Below, piece after piece: positions 26,996 to 37,043 of a DNA stretch of 64,000 nucleotides. The stretch is from Beijerinckiaceae bacterium (lineage in GTDB: Bacteria > Pseudomonadota > Alphaproteobacteria > Rhizobiales > Beijerinckiaceae), in contig CANGBX010000004.1 in the NCBI GenBank assembly GCA_947452455.1, positions 231,653 through 295,652 of the forward strand. The letters run 5' to 3'. Below the pieces are notes generated by a model that was given only the letters and a program-made list of their open reading frames with translations, searched no databases and was not told where the DNA came from. Numbering within the stretch: the first letter of the stretch is position 1; every line of letters begins with the position of its first letter. Made by a program: the position numbers and the translations under genes.

Positions 26996-29900
26996 ATGAC
27001 AAAGCCCATTGGCCCCGGCGACCATATTTTTCTTGTCGATGCGTCGAACTTTGTCTTTCGCGCTTATTTCCAATCGATCCGGCAAGACCCGCGCTACAAC
27101 CAGCGCTCGGACAAATTGCCAACGGGTGCGGTGCGCCTGTTCTGCACCAAACTTTTCCAATTTATTCGCGAAGGTGCAGCCGGCATCAAGCCGACCCATC
27201 TCGCGATTATTTTCGACAAGTCGGAAAACTCTTTTCGCAAAGAACTCTATCCCGAATATAAGGCCAACCGTTCCGAGCCGCCGGAAGATCTGGTGCCGCA
27301 ATTTCCGCTGATGCGCAGCGCCGTGCGCGCCTTCGGCCTCACCCCCATCGAACAAGACCGCTATGAAGCGGATGATCTGATCGCCACTTACGCGCGCCAA
27401 GCGCGTGAGCGGGGTGCGGATGTGCTGATCATTTCGGCCGACAAAGATCTGATGCAGCTCATCGGGCCGAGTGTGGCCATGTTTGATCCGGCCTCTGGTG
27501 AAAAAGGCAATGCGGGTGCGCGCGAAGAGCGCCGCATTGGTGAGGCAGAGGTTGTCGATTATTTCGGTGTGCCACCCAATCGCGTGGTCGATGTGCAGGC
27601 ATTGGCCGGTGACTCGACTGACAATGTGCCGGGCGCACGCGGCATTGGCGTGAAGACCGCCGCGCAACTCATCACGGAATTTGGCGATCTCGACACATTG
27701 CTGGCGCGCGCAAGCGAGATCAAACAGCCCAAGCGCCGTGAAACGCTAACTGATCCAGAGAGCGTCAATCTCATCCGTGTTTCGAAACAGCTCGTACAGC
27801 TGGTTGACGACGTCGAGACTGTGACACCCATTGATGATCTGACTCTGGTTGATCCGGATGGGCGCGAACTCATTGCCTTTTTGAAAGCAATGGAATTCAC
27901 CACCATCACCAAGCGTGCTGCAGAAATTTATAGTGTCGAGGCTGCCGAAATTGAGGCCGACCCCGCACTCTTGGGTGCAGGTGGTTGGCGCGGCCGCAAT
28001 GGCGAGATGATCAAGCCGGCGGTGGCCACAACAACTGCGCCGTCGGACAGCGCGACACCTCTGGTGTCTAGCGTGGCGGGAGCACCTGCAGAAGCTTCAC
28101 CGGCAGCGCTTGTCGCTACGCGGCTCGCGGAAGGCGCAAAGACACCTGTGCATCGCGAACGTTATGAATGCGTGCAAGATATGGCGCGGCTCGAGGGCTG
28201 GATTGCGGAAGCCTATGAAACAGGCGTCTTTGCGGTCGACACTGAGACAACCTCGCTTGATTCCATGCAATGCGATCTCGTCGGCATTTCATTGGCCACC
28301 GCACCGGCGCGGGCTTGCTACATTCCGCTGCAACATCGCGGCGAAGGATCAGGCGATCTCTTCGGCGGTAACGATCTTTTGGCGGGACAATTGCCGCTGC
28401 AAGCTGTGCTCGAAAAAATGCGCCCCCTGCTCGAAGATCAAAGCGTGTTGAAAATCGCGCATAATATGAAATTCGACTGGCAAGTGTTTAAAGCGCACGG
28501 CGTTGAAGTCGTGGCTTACGATGACACGATGCTCATGTCTTATGTGCTGGACAATGGCCTCAACGGGCACGGCATGGATGAGTTGGCTGCCAAGCATCTG
28601 GGCCATGAAACCATTCCCTTCGGCGATGTGGCTGGCACAGGCAAAAACTTCATCGGCTTCGCGCGCGTGCCGCTCGACAAGGCGACCGAATATGCGGCTG
28701 AAGATGCCGATGTGACGCTGCGCCTATGGCGCGTTTTCAAGCCGCGTCTTGTCGCTGAAAAGATGACAACTGTTTATGAGACGCTCGACCGCGCGCTCTC
28801 ACCCGTGCTTGCGCGTGTCGAAACGCGTGGCGTCTCCATTGATCGGGCGATTCTGTCACGTCTGTCAGGTGAATTTGCACAAAGCATGGCGCGACTCGAG
28901 GCAGAGATTCACGAACTGGCTGGCGAAAGTTTCAATCTCGGCTCACCCAAACAGCTCGGCGATATCCTGTTTGGCAAAATGGGCCTGCCGGGAGCCAAGA
29001 AAACCGCCACAGGTGCTTGGTCCACATCTGCCAGCGTGCTGGATGAACTCGCTGAACAGGGTCATGAATTGCCCTCGCGCATTCTGGAATGGCGCCAGCT
29101 CGCCAAACTGAAATCAACCTATACGGATGCACTGCCAAGCTTTGTGAACCCGCGCACCAAGCGTGTACATACAAGTTTTTCTATGGCGCAGACGACCACA
29201 GGTCGCCTGTCATCGTCTGAACCGAATTTGCAGAACATCCCTGTGCGCAATGAAGAAGGCCGGCGCATCCGCACCGCTTTCATTGCTGAGCCCGGACGCA
29301 AGATTCTTTCAGCCGACTATTCGCAGATCGAATTGCGCATTTTGGCCCATGTGGCTGACATCCCCCAATTGCGCCGGGCTTTTGCCGAAGGCCTCGATAT
29401 TCACGCTATGACGGCCTCTGAAATGTTCGGTGTGCCGATTGAGGGCATGCCCTCAGACGTGCGTCGTCGTGCGAAAGCGATCAATTTCGGGATCATCTAC
29501 GGCATTTCGGCTTTTGGTCTGGCCAACCAGCTCGGCATTTCACGCGAAGAAGCTGGCGCTTACATCAAAAAATATTTCGAGCGCTTTCCGGGCATCCGCG
29601 ACTATATGGAAGCTGTGAAGAAACAGGCGCGCGAGACGGGACTGGTGACAACCATTTTCGGGCGCAAATGCCATTACCCGCGCATCACCTCATCCAATCC
29701 ATCCGAGCGCGCCTTCAACGAACGTGCCGCGATCAATGCGCCGATTCAGGGCTCGGCGGCTGATATTATCCGCCGCGCAATGGTGCGCATGGATGGCGCG
29801 CTGGAAGACGCTGGTCTGGCCGCACGCATGCTTTTGCAGGTGCATGACGAATTGGTCTTTGAAGTGCCTGAATCGGAAATAGAGCCGACGATCAAAATCG

Positions 29901-30001
29901 TGCGTCACGTGATGGAAGAAGCACCGAACCCAGCTCTGCAACTCTCCGTGCCGCTGCAAGTCGATGCGAAAGCGGCCGCCAATTGGGATGAGGCGCATTG
30001 A
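26996..30001 (+). CDS. polA: DNA polymerase I
   Basis: A 1001-residue three-domain polymerase for gap filling and RNA primer removal. Residues 1-300 are the 5'-3' exonuclease (LVDASNFVFRAYF at the start, GDSTDNVPGARGIG later). Residues 380-570 are a 3'-5' proofreading domain that keeps its acidic motif (VDTETTSLDSM), so proofreading is probably active. Residues 600-1001 are the polymerase, with motif A SADYSQIELRIL, motif B RRAKAINFGIIYG and motif C VHDELVFE. The ATG at 26996 is chosen since an earlier TTG lies against the trxA terminator. The linker at 340-380 is long and Ala/Ser/Thr-rich. Confidence 0.96.
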   Translation: MTKPIGPGDHIFLVDASNFVFRAYFQSIRQDPRYNQRSDKLPTGAVRLFCTKLFQFIREGAAGIKPTHLAIIFDKSENSFRKELYPEYKANRSEPPEDLVPQFPLMRSAVRAFGLTPIEQDRYEADDLIATYARQARERGADVLIISADKDLMQLIGPSVAMFDPASGEKGNAGAREERRIGEAEVVDYFGVPPNRVVDVQALAGDSTDNVPGARGIGVKTAAQLITEFGDLDTLLARASEIKQPKRRETLTDPESVNLIRVSKQLVQLVDDVETVTPIDDLTLVDPDGRELIAFLKAMEFTTITKRAAEIYSVEAAEIEADPALLGAGGWRGRNGEMIKPAVATTTAPSDSATPLVSSVAGAPAEASPAALVATRLAEGAKTPVHRERYECVQDMARLEGWIAEAYETGVFAVDTETTSLDSMQCDLVGISLATAPARACYIPLQHRGEGSGDLFGGNDLLAGQLPLQAVLEKMRPLLEDQSVLKIAHNMKFDWQVFKAHGVEVVAYDDTMLMSYVLDNGLNGHGMDELAAKHLGHETIPFGDVAGTGKNFIGFARVPLDKATEYAAEDADVTLRLWRVFKPRLVAEKMTTVYETLDRALSPVLARVETRGVSIDRAILSRLSGEFAQSMARLEAEIHELAGESFNLGSPKQLGDILFGKMGLPGAKKTATGAWSTSASVLDELAEQGHELPSRILEWRQLAKLKSTYTDALPSFVNPRTKRVHTSFSMAQTTTGRLSSSEPNLQNIPVRNEEGRRIRTAFIAEPGRKILSADYSQIELRILAHVADIPQLRRAFAEGLDIHAMTASEMFGVPIEGMPSDVRRRAKAINFGIIYGISAFGLANQLGISREEAGAYIKKYFERFPGIRDYMEAVKKQARETGLVTTIFGRKCHYPRITSSNPSERAFNERAAINAPIQGSAADIIRRAMVRMDGALEDAGLAARMLLQVHDELVFEVPESEIEPTIKIVRHVMEEAPNPALQLSVPLQVDAKAAANWDEAH

Positions 30002-30039
30002 GGGCCTCTTGATCACGCGCGTAATTCCAGACAAGTTAT

Positions 30040-30125
30040 CCGTCATTGCGAGCGAAAGCGAAGCAACCCAGAGGCCTCATGTAGGGCTCTGGGTTGCTTC
30101 GTCGCTTTGCTCCTCGCAATGACGG
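30040..30125. repeat. Palindromic repeat, copy 1 (86 bp)
   Basis: The outer arms CCGTCATTGCGAG (30040-30052) and CTCGCAATGACGG (30113-30125) are exact inverted copies. The inner part continues the hairpin with AGCGAAGCAACCCAGAG and CTCTGGGTTGCTTCG. Elements with this core recur in many alphaproteobacterial genomes as small interspersed palindromes. It fills the gap between polA and the antiporter gene and stops just before the latter's ribosome site. Confidence 0.9.
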
Positions 30126-30139
30126 CGGAGGAATTGCGT

Positions 30140-31543
30140 GTGACGAAATTTATTTCAGCTCTGCTTTTTGGCTTTTCTTTCGCCTCACCTGCCTTCGCAG
30201 CGGAAGCTCTCGAAGGCGCGAAACTCTCGCTGCTCTGGGCTCTGCCTTTTGCAGGCATGCTCTTGTCGATTGCGCTGGGGCCGCTGCTTTTCGCAGACGT
30301 GTGGCACCACCACTATGGAAAGATTGCTGCCGTCTGGGCCGCGCTCATCGTTGTACCCTTGGCGGCCATCTATGGCTTTGATGCCATGGCGCATGTCGTG
30401 TTTCACACGGCAGCGCTGGAATATGTGCCCTTCATTCTGATGCTGACGGCTTTGTTCACCGCTGCAGGTGGGCTTGTTCTGCGCGGTAATCTGCACGGAT
30501 CGCCCGCACTCAACACGGGCCTTCTGACATTCGGCACTTTGATCGCAAGCCTCATCGGCACAACGGGCGCGTCCATGGTGCTCATCCGTCCATTGCTGCG
30601 CGCCAATGACAATCGCCGCCACAATGTTCATGTGGTGGTGTTTTTCATTTTCCTGGTCTCGAATATTGGCGGCTCTCTCACGCCCATTGGTGATCCGCCG
30701 CTGTTCTTGGGCTTTCTGCGCGGCGTCTCTTTTGGCTGGACACTGACGCATTTATGGCCGGAGACTTTGTTTTCTTGTGTCGTGCTGCTGGCCTTGTTCT
30801 TCATCATCGACAGTTGGCTTTATAAAAAAGAAGGCGTGGTCGCGCCTGATCCGACACCGGATTCAAAACTCTCTGTCACGGGCCTCATCAATCTCATTTT
30901 GATTGGCATTGCCGTCGGCGCTGTTGTGATGAGCGGTACATGGAAGCCCGGTATTTCTTTCGAGATTTACGGCACCAAGCTGGAATTGCAGAATCTCGTG
31001 CGCGAAGCGGTCATGATTGGTGTCACATTCGCCTCGCTTGCTCTCACCCGAAAAGCAGATCGCGAGCTCAACGGATTTGAATGGGGACCGATTGAAGAAG
31101 TGGCAAAACTTTTTGCAGCGATCTTCATCACCATCGTGCCCGTCATGGCTATGCTGGCAGCTGGCAAGAATGGCGCCTTCGTCCCGCTTGTGGCTTTCAT
31201 CACAGATGCCCAAGGGCGACCCGACAATGTGGCGTTCTTCTGGCTGACGGGATTGCTCTCGTCCTTCCTAGATAATGCGCCGACTTATCTTGTCTTCTTC
31301 GAACTGGCGGGTGGCGATCCTGCGCGCCTGATGAATGAAATGGCGATGACTTTGGCTGCCATTTCGCTCGGCGCCGTTTACATGGGCGCCAATACTTACA
31401 TCGGCAATGCGCCCAATTTCATGGTCTATGCCATTGCGCGGCGTGCGGGCGTGAACATGCCGAGCTTCTTTGGCTACATGCTCTGGTCCGGTGCTATTCT
31501 CGTTCCGCTCTTTGTGGGGATCACCTATCTCTTCATCAAGTAA
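30140..31543 (+). CDS. Sodium/proton antiporter, NhaD/ArsB-like ion transporter superfamily
   Basis: A 467-residue inner-membrane protein with about 11-12 hydrophobic helices. Characteristic segments are SLIGTTGASMVLIRP, NIGGSLTPIGDPPLFLGF and SSFLDNAPTYLVFFELAGG, the paired re-entrant motifs of NhaD/CitM-type carriers. The start is read as GTG at 30140, because GGAGGAA at 30127-30133 is spaced six bases before it; an ATG at 30119 falls inside the palindromic repeat. The N terminus then looks like a signal or first helix ending in AFAAE. The two flanking repeats suggest a mobile or variable position. The transported ion is not proven. Confidence 0.83.
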   Translation: MTKFISALLFGFSFASPAFAAEALEGAKLSLLWALPFAGMLLSIALGPLLFADVWHHHYGKIAAVWAALIVVPLAAIYGFDAMAHVVFHTAALEYVPFILMLTALFTAAGGLVLRGNLHGSPALNTGLLTFGTLIASLIGTTGASMVLIRPLLRANDNRRHNVHVVVFFIFLVSNIGGSLTPIGDPPLFLGFLRGVSFGWTLTHLWPETLFSCVVLLALFFIIDSWLYKKEGVVAPDPTPDSKLSVTGLINLILIGIAVGAVVMSGTWKPGISFEIYGTKLELQNLVREAVMIGVTFASLALTRKADRELNGFEWGPIEEVAKLFAAIFITIVPVMAMLAAGKNGAFVPLVAFITDAQGRPDNVAFFWLTGLLSSFLDNAPTYLVFFELAGGDPARLMNEMAMTLAAISLGAVYMGANTYIGNAPNFMVYAIARRAGVNMPSFFGYMLWSGAILVPLFVGITYLFIK

Positions 31544-31547
31544 CAAG

Positions 31548-31629
31548 CCGTCATTGCGAGCCGAAGGCGAAGCAATCCAGAGGTCTCACGCGCGGCTTTC
31601 TGGTTTGCTTCGCTTCGCTCGCAATGACG
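31548..31629. repeat. Palindromic repeat, copy 2 (82 bp)
   Basis: It begins five bases after the antiporter stop. The arms CCGTCATTGCGAG (31548-31560) and CTCGCAATGACG (31618-31629) match those of copy 1; the inner arm GCGAAGCAATCCAGAGG differs from copy 1 by a few bases, and the loop is different. Confidence 0.9.
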
Positions 31630-31632
31630 AAA

Positions 31633-31663
31633 AAAAACGCCGCTCTTTCGAGCGGCGTTTTTA
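31633..31663. terminator. Bidirectional terminator between antiporter gene and pckA
   Basis: AACGCCGCT (31636-31644) and AGCGGCGTT (31651-31659) form a stem flanked by an A run on the left and a T run on the right. It can end transcription from both sides, in particular the minus-strand pckA, where eight T follow the stem. Confidence 0.9.
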
Positions 31664-31683
31664 TTTCGAGAAAGATGCTTGCC

Positions 31684-33297
31684 TTATTCAGCAGCGATCT
31701 TCGACACCGGTGCGGCCTGGCGCACCTTCTCGTCGACGTGGCTTTCGAAATTGACGAAGTTCTTCTTGAACATTTCGCGCAGATGCTTGGCAGTTGCAGC
31801 GAATTCCGACTTGGAAGCCCAGGTCTTCACCGGATCAAGAATGTGGGGCTCGACGCCCGGCACGGACACAGGAACCGCGAGACCGAAATAGGGGTCGGTG
31901 CGGAATTCCACCTTCGACAGCGAACCATCGAGTGCTGCAGTCAACAGGCGGCGCGTCACGCGGATCGGCATGCGGCGGCCTGTGCCTTCCTTGCCACCGG
32001 TCCAGCCGGTGTTGAGCAGCCAGCAATCGGCATGATGCTTGGCGATGAGTTCGCGCAGCAGATTGCCATATTCTGACGGATGCAGCGGCAAGAAGGGATG
32101 GCCGAAGCAGGTCGAGAATGTGGCTTCCGGCTCCGTCACGCCCTTTTCAGTGCCAGCGACCTTCGCGGTATAGCCCGACAGGAAGTGATACATGGCCTGC
32201 GCCGGATCAAGCTTCGAGATCGGAGGCAAGACGCCGAAAGCGTCGCAGGTCAGCATGATGATGTTCTTCGGGTGACCCGAGCGACCCGTCGCAGACGCAT
32301 TCGAGATGAAGTCGAGCGGATAAGCGATGCGGGTGTTTTCTGTCTTCGAATCATCGTCGAAGTCGGGGAGACGGGTGATGGGGTCGAGAACAACATTCTC
32401 CATCACCGTGCCGAAACGCTCGGTCGTCGAATAGATTTCGGGTTCCGCTTCACGCGAGAGCTTGATGGCTTTGGCGTAGCAGCCGCCTTCAAAGTTGAAG
32501 ACGCCTTCCTTCGACCAGCCATGCTCGTCGTCGCCGATGAGGATGCGGTTGGGATCAGCCGAGAGCGTGGTCTTGCCGGTGCCCGACAGGCCGAAGAAGA
32601 TCGCGACTTCGCCTTCCTTTGACACGTTGGCCGAGCAATGCATCGGCATGACGTTCTGCTTGGGCAGAATGTAGTTGAGATAGGTGAAGACCGACTTCTT
32701 CATTTCGCCAGCGTAGCTGGTGCCGCCGATCAGCATGATCTTGCGCGTGAAGTCGATAGCAACGATCGTCTCTGACTTGCCACCATGGCGCTTGGGATCA
32801 TTCTTGAAGGTCGGCAGATCAATGATCGTCAGATCTGACGTGTAGTTCAGCACTTCTTCTTTCGACGGACGGATCAGAAGATTGCGGATGAAGAGCGAGT
32901 GCCAAGCGAATTCACAAATGACGCGCGGCTTGCAACGGAAAGCCGGATCCGCACCACCGAAGAGATCCTGAACGAAGAGATCTTTGCCTTCAGCATGCTT
33001 GATGAAATCGGCCAGCAGATTTTCGAACTGCTCCGGCGTGATGGAATTATTATTTTCCCACCAGATCACGTTTTCCGTGTTGGCGTCACGAACCGTGTGC
33101 TTGTCCTTGGGCGAACGACCCGTGTGAATGCCGGTCTCGGCATTGATGGCGCCGCCCGGCACGATCACCGCTTCACCGCGGCGGATGGACTCCTCATAAA
33201 GCATCGGAGCTTCGAGGTTGTAGGCGACAGTTCCGAGGTTCTTGAAACCGAATTTTTCGATTCCGAACGCCGGATTAAAAGTGCCGATCTGCTTCAT
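31684..33297 (-). CDS. pckA: ATP-dependent phosphoenolpyruvate carboxykinase
   Basis: A 537-residue enzyme that converts oxaloacetate and ATP to phosphoenolpyruvate, the entry step of gluconeogenesis on organic acids. The kinase-1a loop is [11 protein letters not shown] and the metal-binding segment is [19 protein letters not shown] near the N terminus is the substrate site. The ATG at 33297 is preferred over one at 33336 because GGAGA precedes it and it gives the usual N terminus. The gene diverges from nothing directly; HugZ-like and chvI lie upstream. Location beside chvI/chvG is typical in Rhizobiales. Confidence 0.97.
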   Translation of the reverse strand: MKQIGTFNPAFGIEKFGFKNLGTVAYNLEAPMLYEESIRRGEAVIVPGGAINAETGIHTGRSPKDKHTVRDANTENVIWWENNNSITPEQFENLLADFIKHAEGKDLFVQDLFGGADPAFRCKPRVICEFAWHSLFIRNLLIRPSKEEVLNYTSDLTIIDLPTFKNDPKRHGGKSETIVAIDFTRKIMLIGGTSYAGEMKKSVFTYLNYILPKQNVMPMHCSANVSKEGEVAIFFGLSGTGKTTLSADPNRILIGDDEHGWSKEGVFNFEGGCYAKAIKLSREAEPEIYSTTERFGTVMENVVLDPITRLPDFDDDSKTENTRIAYPLDFISNASATGRSGHPKNIIMLTCDAFGVLPPISKLDPAQAMYHFLSGYTAKVAGTEKGVTEPEATFSTCFGHPFLPLHPSEYGNLLRELIAKHHADCWLLNTGWTGGKEGTGRRMPIRVTRRLLTAALDGSLSKVEFRTDPYFGLAVPVSVPGVEPHILDPVKTWASKSEFAATAKHLREMFKKNFVNFESHVDEKVRQAAPVSKIAAE

Positions 33298-33463
33298 CGC
33301 CGTCTCCAGATGCACCGCGCCGGGCCGAAGGGCCAAAGGGGTCGCGGTTTGACTTGAATAGATGAGCGGACCCTTTATTACCCGGCGCGCCTTAGGGCAA
33401 GGGCACAGATCACAAAGGCGTCACACAGCCTATTTTAGGTGCAGCGCACAATGGCGCGTCAGG

Positions 33464-34234
33464 TCAAGCTCTTGCTTGAGCCGCAAGGGCGACAAGCACA
33501 TTTCGCAGCTGATCGGGACCTGAAAGAGGGCTGGGGAAAACCAGCCGTGCCGTCTGGTCGCCCAGCGCGAGGTCCATGCCCTCCGGATCAAGGCCCGAGG
33601 CCCGCCAGCGCCCCTTGGGGGCCCCGCAGAGCTTTTCGGCATAAAGGGCCAGCGCCTCGGCATGGTCTTCATTCATATGGGCGATAGCCCCCGCCTCAGC
33701 CTGCGCCAGCGCCTCGGCTCCTGAGACATCAAGCAGGAGCTCGGGCCCCGTATAGCTTGCCGCCTTGGCAAAGCCGCCGTTGAGATGGGCCTTTTCGACC
33801 TGCAGCCGCCAGAAGCTGAAATCGCCGAAATCCGCATAAAGGGCGGATTTGGGATGGCGGGCGAGAAAACGGGTGCGGGCGGCCAAGCGCTCCTCCCCCT
33901 CCAGCTGACGAGCCTGTCCTGAGACCGTCAGACGAGGGTGGGCCAGCGGGTCGCCCTTGCCCGTTTCGGCGAGCAGGATCGAGGCGCGGGGGTCTTTGAG
34001 CAAATATTGGGTATGAGCGGAGAGGCCCGACATGAGGAGCAGGGGGGCGCCATCAAAGGCGGTCGCCACATTGATCAGGGAGGCGAAGGGCGCCCCTGTC
34101 GCGTCCAGAGTGGCCAGAGACCCCGCCCTGATCGAGCGCAGCAGGCGGCGCGCCTCGGCCAAACCATCATAGCCTGGCGGCAGCTCGAATTTGCGCGGCT
34201 CTCCGGTTGTGGTTTCTGACGTGTTCTCAGCCAT
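33464..34234 (-). CDS. HugZ-like pyridoxamine 5'-phosphate oxidase-fold protein with DUF2470 domain
   Basis: A 256-residue protein with an N-terminal split-barrel flavin/haem-binding fold (about 25-150, with SLATLDATGAPFASLINVA and ILLAETGKGDPL) and a C-terminal domain of DUF2470 type (IAHMNEDHAEALALYA, near 185-200). This combination is found in HugZ haem-utilisation proteins and in related proteins of unknown activity. The His in the C-terminal domain (HMNEDH) corresponds to the region that meets haem in HugZ. It is between pckA and chvI, which is a conserved neighbourhood. Haem handling is possible but not shown. Confidence 0.75.
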   Translation of the reverse strand: MAENTSETTTGEPRKFELPPGYDGLAEARRLLRSIRAGSLATLDATGAPFASLINVATAFDGAPLLLMSGLSAHTQYLLKDPRASILLAETGKGDPLAHPRLTVSGQARQLEGEERLAARTRFLARHPKSALYADFGDFSFWRLQVEKAHLNGGFAKAASYTGPELLLDVSGAEALAQAEAGAIAHMNEDHAEALALYAEKLCGAPKGRWRASGLDPEGMDLALGDQTARLVFPSPLSGPDQLRNVLVALAAQARA

Positions 34235-34466
34235 GCCGCAGCCTCCAAAGCCTTACGGGGGTGATTTTATAGGCCCGCCCCTATATAAAGGCGGGGAGTG
34301 CCGGACCCCAAGGGGTGCCTGTTGAACCTTTCGGCCACGGCCAAGTTTTACCCCAGTGCCGTCACATTTCGGCCTGTAAATGCACCGATTCTCACCCGAG
34401 CGGATGGCGACCACGTGATCATCCGCAACCAAGGCCCGCTCCGGGGCCCAGTCAGGTTGAACGACC

Positions 34467-35165
34467 ATGCCCACCATTGCCCTCGTCGATGACGACCGCA
34501 ACATTCTCACTTCCGTCTCCATCGCCCTCGAGGGCGAAGGTTACCGCGTGCAGACTTACACAGATGGCGCGAGTGCGCTCGACGGATTGAAAACCAATCC
34601 GCCGGACCTCGCGATCTTCGACATTAAAATGCCGCGCATGGATGGCATGGAGTTGCTGCGTCGCCTGCGGCAAAAATCCGATCTGCCAGTGATCTTCCTC
34701 ACCTCCAAAGATGAAGAGATCGATGAGCTCTTCGGCTTGAAAATGGGCGCAGATGATTTCATCCGCAAACCTTTTTCGCAGCGTTTGCTGGTTGAGCGTG
34801 TGAAAGCCATCCTGCGTCGTTCCAATCCGAAAGAAGCCGCCGCGAATAAAGAATCAGAAGCCAAGATTCTGGATCGCGGGCTTCTGAAAATGGATCCCGA
34901 GCGCCACACCTGCACCTGGAAGGGCGAGCCTGTCACTTTGACGGTGACGGAATTTCTCATCTTGCAGGCGTTGGCCACACGCCCAGGCGTTGTCAAAAGC
35001 CGCAATGCACTGATGGATGCCGCTTATGATGATCAGGTCTATGTCGATGATCGTACCATCGATAGCCACATCAAGCGCCTGCGCAAAAAATTCAAAGTCG
35101 TCGAAGATGAATTTGAAATGATCGAAACACTCTACGGCGTGGGCTATCGCTTCAAAGAAGCCTAA
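34467..35165 (+). CDS. chvI: ChvI-type response regulator (OmpR/PhoB family)
   Basis: A 232-residue DNA-binding response regulator. The receiver domain has the acidic pair at Asp8-Asp9, phospho-acceptor Asp52 ([11 protein letters not shown]) and the Lys of RKPFS. The C-terminal winged helix has [16 protein letters not shown], the recognition helix of the family. With ChvG it controls envelope, exopolysaccharide, motility and acid-stress genes in Rhizobiales. About 230 bases separate it from the HugZ-like gene; that gap carries a CCCGCC/GGCGGG inverted repeat (34274-34295) but no clear operator. Confidence 0.93.
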   Translation: MPTIALVDDDRNILTSVSIALEGEGYRVQTYTDGASALDGLKTNPPDLAIFDIKMPRMDGMELLRRLRQKSDLPVIFLTSKDEEIDELFGLKMGADDFIRKPFSQRLLVERVKAILRRSNPKEAAANKESEAKILDRGLLKMDPERHTCTWKGEPVTLTVTEFLILQALATRPGVVKSRNALMDAAYDDQVYVDDRTIDSHIKRLRKKFKVVEDEFEMIETLYGVGYRFKEA

Positions 35166-35237
35166 AGCCAGAGCCCAAGAAAGCCGAGCCAAATCCGGAT
35201 GGCGGCGTGAGCCGCCATCTGCGCGAAACGAGAAGTG

Positions 35238-37043
35238 ATGAGCGTCGAGGCGCAAAAGAACGAAGCGAAACCTCTGCCTCTGCGCAACGATAGCGCGCAG
35301 AAGCATCGTCGCGTCCGTTTGCGCCGCTTTCTTGCTTCCGCTGGCGCGCGGCTGTCGTCATCGCTGACACGCCGGATTGTTGTTTTGAACATCGGCGGCC
35401 TTGTCGCTTTGCTCCTTGGCTTTCTCTATCTCAACCAATTCCGCGCCGGATTGATTGAAGCGCGTGTGCAAAGTCTGCAAACGCAAGGCGAGATTATTGC
35501 GGCTGCCGTTGCCGCTTCTGCCACAGTCGAAACGGATTCACTCGCGATTGATCCAGAAAAACTGTTGCAGCTTGCTCCGGGCCAATCTTATGGCTATCGC
35601 GATGAAGAGATCTTGCTGGAATTTTCAATCAATCCAGAACGCATCGGGCCTGTGCTGCGCCGCCTTGTCTCGCCTACGCGCACGCGCGCACGCATTTATG
35701 ATGCGCAAGGCTATCTGCTGATTGATTCCCGCTCGCTGGCTGCGCGCTCCAATATTTTGCGTTTTGATCTTCCCGCTGCCGGACAAGAAGAACGCCCCGC
35801 AACAAATATGGAGCGCTGGTGGACGCAAGCCAAGCGCTGGTTTTCCTCCAGCGAATTGCCGCTCTATGAAGATATTGGTGCAGCCAATGGGCGCGCTTAT
35901 CCGGAAGTCGATCATGCACTGAATGGTGCGGCCACTTCCATTGTGCGTGTCAATGCGCGGGGCGAAACCATCGTCTCCGTCGCCGTGCCCGTGCAACGTT
36001 TCCGTGCTGTGCGCGGGGCGCTTTTGCTCTCCACGCAAGGTGGCGACATCGACAAAATCATCGCATCTGAGCGCTGGGCGATTTTCCGCGTCTTCCTTGT
36101 GTCAGCCGGCGTGATGTTGCTACTGTCGATCTTTCTGGCAGGCACGATTGCAGGTCCCATGAGGCGCTTGGCGGAAGCCGCTGATCGTGTGCGGCGCGGC
36201 ATCAAATCGCGCCAAGAAATCCCTGATTTCACCGATCGCGCAGATGAAATCGGCCATTTGTCCGGCGCGCTGCGTGACATGACCAAAGCGCTCTACAACC
36301 GCATTGAAGCGATTGAAAGTTTTGCTGCCGATGTCGCGCATGAACTCAAAAATCCGCTCACCTCTTTGCGCAGCGCCGTCGAGACATTGCCGCGCGCCAA
36401 GACAGAGGAATCAAAAGCACGCCTGCTCGAAGTGATCCAGCATGATGTGCGCCGTCTTGATCGCCTGATCAGCGATATTTCTGATGCATCGCGTCTGGAT
36501 GCGGAATTGGCACGCGCGGATTATGAGCCGGTTGATCTCGTCAAACTCCTCACCGCCATTCAGGATTTTTCCAACCAGGCCAAGCGCAATGATGGCGTAA
36601 CCGTCAGCCTCGATATTGCGCCGCGCGATGCGGTGCGCCAGGGCGCTGATTATTTTGTGTTGGGGCATGATTCACGCCTTGGACAAATCATCACCAATCT
36701 CGTTGAAAATGCGCGCTCCTTCTCAGACACCGGCGGCACGGTGCGCGTGGCTTTGCGCGGTGCGCGTGCGCTTGGCCGCAACGGGCTCTTGCAGGACGGT
36801 GTCGAAATCATCGTTGACGATGACGGGCCCGGCATCCCCGAGCATGCAATGGAGCGCATTTTCGAGCGCTTCTACACAGACCGCCCGAACCAAGGTTTTG
36901 GACAAAATAGCGGGCTCGGCCTGTCGATCTCGCGCCAGATTGCCGAAGGCCATGGCGGCACAATCCACGCGCAAAATCGCACCGGCCCGCTTGGCGAGAT
37001 TCTTGGCGCAAGATTTATCGTCTGGCTGCCAGCCGCCAAATGA
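35238..37043 (+). CDS. chvG: ChvG-type sensor histidine kinase
   Basis: A 601-residue inner-membrane kinase. TM1 lies at about 45-65 and TM2 at about 280-305, framing a periplasmic sensor domain. HAMP follows, then an H box ADVAHELKNPLTSL with the phospho-His, N box ITNLVENARSFSD, G1 DDDGPGIPE and G2 GLGLSISRQIAEGHGG. In Rhizobiales the periplasmic ExoR protein restrains ChvG; exoR is not in the window. ATG at 35238 directly follows an in-frame GTG at 35235. It overlaps hprK by four bases, so envelope sensing and carbon regulation are co-expressed. Confidence 0.93.
   Translation: MSVEAQKNEAKPLPLRNDSAQKHRRVRLRRFLASAGARLSSSLTRRIVVLNIGGLVALLLGFLYLNQFRAGLIEARVQSLQTQGEIIAAAVAASATVETDSLAIDPEKLLQLAPGQSYGYRDEEILLEFSINPERIGPVLRRLVSPTRTRARIYDAQGYLLIDSRSLAARSNILRFDLPAAGQEERPATNMERWWTQAKRWFSSSELPLYEDIGAANGRAYPEVDHALNGAATSIVRVNARGETIVSVAVPVQRFRAVRGALLLSTQGGDIDKIIASERWAIFRVFLVSAGVMLLLSIFLAGTIAGPMRRLAEAADRVRRGIKSRQEIPDFTDRADEIGHLSGALRDMTKALYNRIEAIESFAADVAHELKNPLTSLRSAVETLPRAKTEESKARLLEVIQHDVRRLDRLISDISDASRLDAELARADYEPVDLVKLLTAIQDFSNQAKRNDGVTVSLDIAPRDAVRQGADYFVLGHDSRLGQIITNLVENARSFSDTGGTVRVALRGARALGRNGLLQDGVEIIVDDDGPGIPEHAMERIFERFYTDRPNQGFGQNSGLGLSISRQIAEGHGGTIHAQNRTGPLGEILGARFIVWLPAAK

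Noticed and set aside
30040..31629. Composite transposon or insertion sequence around the antiporter gene
   Set aside because: The flanking repeats are short palindromes with no transposase between or beside them and no evident target duplication.
34274..34295. CCCGCC/GGCGGG inverted repeat upstream of chvI as a terminator
   Set aside because: No T run follows on either strand; it may be part of a promoter region but no clear operator was recognised.
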